From Pseudovirgaria hyperparasitica (taxonomy: Eukaryota > Ascomycota > Dothideomycetes > Acrospermales > Acrospermaceae): a stretch of 64,000 nt of DNA. Location of the stretch: NCBI RefSeq assembly GCF_010093815.1, contig NW_022985550.1:199074-263073 (forward strand), written 5' to 3'. The notes under the pieces are model-generated. The model was not told where the DNA came from and did no database searches. It saw only the letters and a program-made list of their open reading frames with translations. Of this stretch, positions 60,720 through 64,000 are shown piece by piece (positions within the stretch are counted from its first letter, which is position 1; every line of letters starts with the position of its first letter). The position numbers and the translations under genes are program-made.

Positions 60720-61117
60720 CGAATCTATGCAATCTCAATCTGGGCCAAAATTTTGATAGAGAATACAAGCTCAATCTACGACTCAAAATGATTGCCAAGA
60801 CGGTACAATCTTAATCTGATTGGTCAGATTAATTGTGTTAGATTAAATAAAGTGGGGTAAATAGCTGCGGGCCTAATATTAGGCCATATTTAGGCATTAT
60901 TTCTACCTAAGGCCCAAAGTCTAGCCTAAGGCACTAATATGGCAGCCTTAGGCATAAATAATGCCTAAATATAGCCTAATATAGGGCCCCGGCTATACAC
61001 CCACTTTAATTAATCTAACATAAGTAATCTTAATCCCTTAGCATAGATTCCAAGCTTAATCTATACTTTTAGGGTGACTAATCATACAATCCTAATCTAG
61101 TACTTCGGATTGTATCC

Positions 61118-61138
61118 GATTGTATATGCTCACGTCTG
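61118..61138 (-). repeat. MITE right terminal inverted repeat
   Basis: 21 bases, perfect inverted match to 60699-60719; ends directly at the second ATGTTGTC copy. Confidence 0.9.
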
Positions 61139-61146
61139 ATGTTGTC
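61139..61146. repeat. right target-site duplication (ATGTTGTC), contains the start codon of the next gene
   Basis: Second copy of the eight-base duplication. Its first three bases are the ATG used by the small gene that follows. Confidence 0.9.
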
Positions 61147-61547
61147 TACTTACAGGAGTGTGGCGAAAGCTCGTCTTCTATCAAAGAGCAGCAGACATAT
61201 CTACCGGTGTACGTCTACCACGACAACCATTGGACAGGAAACAAAGCAAGACAAAGTATATTCCTCCAAGAAAGGTGCTCTGTATTTTCACACTAAGTTC
61301 AATGTAGCACAGAACAGAAGCGGAAGCGGAAGCGGTCAACGCTAAGAAGAAAACCATAGCAGAAGTAGATGAAGAACTACGACTTAAAATGGCTGGGCTC
61401 GCCGGTGATGGAGGTGAAGCTGGTGTCGAACTTGAAGACGGCCAGCCCGTGTCCATGAAACGATCAGTTCGCGATAACATGTTTAGGTAAGTAGATGCTC
61501 CATAGCGACTTTGAGAGTTAGACTAACAGCATATCAGGTATATTTGA
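61139..61547 (+). CDS. conserved small fungal protein, probably mitochondrial
   Basis: Three exons (61139-61255, 61308-61486, 61538-61547) give 101 residues; the last exon encodes only the final residues before the stop. The N-terminus (MLSTYRSVAKARLLSKSSRH) is Arg/Lys/Ser-rich without acidic residues, a good mitochondrial presequence. The C-terminal part, MAGLAGDGGEAGVELEDGQP followed by VSMKRSVRDNMFRYI, looks like a conserved short fungal family whose function I do not know. The ATG sits inside the MITE target duplication, so the gene kept its start codon but its leader is now the MITE. The first splice acceptor (61307 or 61311) is chosen by phase. Confidence 0.75.
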
Positions 61548-61910
61548 GCTTACCCTGAAGTATACCTATCAACATCTCCTTCGATGGTCTCTGATACTAT
61601 ATTTGGCTGTAATTTCGTAATTGTTTGTCCTGTCTGATCACAGGTCATATATGTCATTTATGCCCCTCTTGTCATAGGGCGTAGATTACGCTACCATACT
61701 TGCAGATCGGATCGGAAGCATGTAAGCTCCACCTCGCAACAGTCCCCACCTGAACACATCGCGGTGGGTCATCTTTTGTTCGATTCTCCATGATCGTAAA
61801 ATCCATTTTTGCAACGTAACACGAAGTCATTTGCGCATTGTCTCTGCCCACGGCAGTAGTGGTCACATTGAAGGTCCTTCAATCCTCTCCCAGCCAAGCA
61901 AAGGCGTCAA
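61548..61910. other. intergenic
   Basis: 363 bases containing the 3' flank of the small gene and the promoter/leader of the aminotransferase. No gene recognised. Confidence 0.5.
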
Positions 61911-63197
61911 ATGGCTGGGCGACGCACCACTCGAGTACAGTCACTGACTGGAATCGGTGTCGACCGCGTGGGCGCACTGGCAGCTCAAAAGGAAGAAACG
62001 CCCGTCGCAACGCCCGATGTTGGAAAGCGGCATACCCGCCCGCTTCGGATGGAAAATCTAGACACTGACATTCCCCCTCGATCTATCGCCCTCGAAACCA
62101 CGATTACGGCTATATCAAGTAGGGAAGACAACAGTTATCTACCATTCATTGGCCAACTAGGCCTTCGCAAGGCTGCAGCGTCTCATGTGTCTCGAATGAC
62201 CGGAGGCGTTACTCAGTACTCTGGTGAGAACAATTGCGTTATCACAGCTGGTGGCCTCAGTGGGGTTCTAAACACGCTATTTTCAACTGTCGAGCCTGGC
62301 GAAGGTGTTCTGTTGACTGATCCCACTTACATCGGACTTATTAATCGTGTGAAGCTCGTCGGGGCTATACCAGTCCTCCTACCGCTAGAATTCCACTCAG
62401 GTAACCCGTGGAGATTCCCGCGTGAAACCTTGCTTGACTTCATCGAGTCCTCACAGGCTAAGGATAACATTCGGATCACTGCTATTTTATTGAGTTCACC
62501 AGCGATGCCGTCTGGGATGTACCTCAATGAGGAGGACTGGCGAGCCGTGGCAGATGTCTGCATTGCCCGTGATATGTTACTGATCTACGATGCTGCATTC
62601 GAACGACTTCTCTTTGACGACCGAACAGTCGTTCATCCCGCTTCATTCCATGGGATGGAGGAAAGGACTATTACCATTGGAAGTGCGTCAAAAGAGCTGC
62701 GCCTGATTGGATGGCGTGTGGGTTGGGTAGTTGGACCGACCTGGGTGATTGCTGATATACGGCTAGTGGGGATGGCAAATGTTGTCGTCCCTGTTGGGAT
62801 CGCCCAGAAAGCAGCGAGGGTAGCCCTGGAAGATTCCGATAATGACTGTCTTGAGTTCACCAGGGAGTTGCAAGCCAGACGCGACCTATTGATAAAGGAG
62901 CTGAAGGGTCTCCCAATAGGTATCCCGGCTGGGGGATGGTCTTTTGTCCTTCAAGTTGAGAACGGGGCGGAAGCATCAAGAGCATTAATGGAAGCAGGAA
63001 TATACGTCACTCCGATGAATGGCTGGGGAAATACTCATGGTAAAAATTTCATCAGATTCGTATTCTCGAATGAGCCGTGCCATCGACTGGAGGGTATTGG
63101 CATGAAGGTGAGAGCTGCGCTTAGACTCTCATACCAGTCTTACGACTCGGAGATCACAAGAAAGTGCTTTTTATGCAATGTTTGTTCACTCGTATAA
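61911..63197 (+). CDS. class I/II PLP-dependent aminotransferase
   Basis: Fold-type I aminotransferase, aspartate-aminotransferase-like. Single exon, 428 residues. Landmarks: the substrate-entry segment YLPFIGQLGLRKAAASHV, the glycine-rich VITAGGLSGVLNTLF, the cofactor-ring region LTDPTYIGLINRVKLVGA, the NxxN-equivalent LLSSPAMPSGMYL, the pyridoxal Asp in LLIYDAAFERLLF, the Schiff-base lysine in GSASKELRLIGWRVGW and the carboxylate-binding arginine in NFIRFVFS. The substrate is not evident; relatives are often annotated as aspartate or kynurenine aminotransferases. There is no mitochondrial presequence of obvious quality. The asparagine of the usual NPxNPTG motif is replaced (SPAMPSG), which may mean altered substrate use. 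Confidence 0.88.
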   Translation: MAGRRTTRVQSLTGIGVDRVGALAAQKEETPVATPDVGKRHTRPLRMENLDTDIPPRSIALETTITAISSREDNSYLPFIGQLGLRKAAASHVSRMTGGVTQYSGENNCVITAGGLSGVLNTLFSTVEPGEGVLLTDPTYIGLINRVKLVGAIPVLLPLEFHSGNPWRFPRETLLDFIESSQAKDNIRITAILLSSPAMPSGMYLNEEDWRAVADVCIARDMLLIYDAAFERLLFDDRTVVHPASFHGMEERTITIGSASKELRLIGWRVGWVVGPTWVIADIRLVGMANVVVPVGIAQKAARVALEDSDNDCLEFTRELQARRDLLIKELKGLPIGIPAGGWSFVLQVENGAEASRALMEAGIYVTPMNGWGNTHGKNFIRFVFSNEPCHRLEGIGMKVRAALRLSYQSYDSEITRKCFLCNVCSLV

Positions 63198-64000
63198 TGG
63201 GGCAGGCAGTCAGAATCCTCAACAGTGCATTGCCAAGAATATTGGATATCTGGTTGCCTTGAGGGCTGGATCTAAATCTCCACATGTTGGACTAGTCCCA
63301 ACTATGCTTTTCGAATTGTTCTTATAGCAATGCGACATCGTAAGAAGGGCATGTATCAGCTCGACGATCAGACCATAAGGCCCTCCATCCTCATTCAGGT
63401 GAGGCTGCACATGGCACTGCCACTGCGCATCCATCGTCTCGTGGGGGCCTCAAAGAACAGTACCCACTGGCTGTGGCTGGTGTGCAGGCCTGTTTCTCAT
63501 GGAGGACGCCAAAGGTTGATCGACGGCCACTCAAGCATCTTTTCGGATTAGACGAGTTCTATATTTATATAAACATAGGCAGGTCACAGGTGGTCGCACG
63601 GACCCCTGCAGATGAAGCTCAACTCCATAAATGTTTTTTTTTAAAATACTCGTTGGATTAGATGGTCGGAACACATCACCTGTTATGCCAACCAGTCTCA
63701 ACACATCTTCAACTACCCAGCTACGATACCATCACGTTCGCGCACAAGTAAGAGTCTTAACAGTAGTAGCATCATCACCCGAACGAAGATGCAGAGCCGG
63801 TCAAAATTTTCATCTCCTATTGATCAGCATTTTCCATCCAGCGACCTCAAAGTGGCGGCTTAGCCATCATCGGCCGAGCGTTCTAGTCCCGCGCCAATAG
63901 ATGGGTTGTTCCGTTATCTCCTACTTAGTCTTCTTTTCGCCACCTTAAATTCATTCTCGAATGCTGCCTTAGTTGTTGTGTATCAATTCTGCTACCTAGT
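63198..64000. other. intergenic to window end
   Basis: No gene recognised in the last 803 bases. A nine-T run occurs at about 63634. Short open frames only. Confidence 0.45.

Larger units (their letters stand above)
60699..61138. mobile_element. hAT-like foldback MITE, 440 bp
   Basis: Non-coding element bounded by perfect 21-bp terminal inverted repeats beginning CAGACGTGAGCATATACAAT (60699-60719 and 61118-61138) and an 8-bp duplication. The interior is AT-rich and nearly palindromic over its whole length about a centre near 60920: TTAGATTAAATAAAGTGGGG pairs with a match near 61000-61020, and GGCCTAATATTAGGC plus TTTAGGCATTATTT pair with 60950-60985. Subterminal copies of a CAATCTTAATCT-like motif recur at about 60714, 60728, 60806, 61024 and 61086, as expected for transposase-binding sites. 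There is no transposase frame, so it is non-autonomous. Confidence 0.9.

Overview
The window is nuclear DNA of a filamentous ascomycete (Pezizomycotina; a Dothideomycete such as a member of the Pleosporales is my best guess, inferred from gene content and not proven). Reasons: protein genes interrupted by introns of about 45-75 bases with GT..AG ends and CT(A/G)AC-like branch sites, long intergenic spacers, an AflR-type Zn2Cys6 regulator, a sedolisin protease, a sesquiterpene-type terpene synthase, a DUF7918 protein and several fungal-only membrane or secreted families. Several exon structures below were rebuilt by hand from splice sites and reading phase.

Layout. 1-5.4 kb is housekeeping: the 3'-truncated proline-catabolic P5C dehydrogenase (-), the ribosome-biogenesis GTPase NUG1 (-), and a divergent HAD-type glycerol-phosphatase-like gene (+). 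After a 3.1 kb spacer comes a homeodomain transcription factor of the conidiation-regulator type (8.46-10.86 kb), then a spacer holding an intron-containing tRNA-Gly. 14.1-16.8 kb holds a terpene synthase converging on a seven-TM-like integral membrane protein gene; 18.3-20.6 kb a DUF4140/DUF4139 protein; 23.5-24.9 kb an AflR-like regulator. 25-35 kb is gene-poor, with one small coiled-coil nuclear protein, one DUF7918 gene apparently broken by a one-base insertion, and possible gene relics. 35-43.6 kb holds a cysteine-rich secreted protein, a DUF1349 protein, a secreted S53 peptidase, the lariat debranching enzyme DBR1 and a 74-residue small protein. 46.8-60.3 kb is dense: a BTB protein, a 12-bp minisatellite with an assembly gap, an unknown His/Arg-Gly-rich protein, a TCAB1/Swt21-like WD40 protein, the mitochondrial S-adenosylmethionine carrier, a WDR48-like WD40 protein and the splicing factor CEF1/CDC5. 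60.7-63.2 kb has a 440-bp foldback MITE inserted exactly at the start codon of a conserved small gene, followed by a class I/II aminotransferase.

Functional themes. RNA processing is well represented (DBR1, CEF1, TCAB1/Swt21-like, NUG1), but these genes are scattered and not obviously co-regulated. The terpene synthase has no P450 or other tailoring enzyme beside it; the membrane protein next to it and the AflR-like gene 8 kb away are the only candidate partners. The most unusual structure is the hAT-like MITE whose 8-bp target-site duplication contains the ATG of the downstream gene, so the start codon was duplicated and the gene separated from its original leader and promoter.
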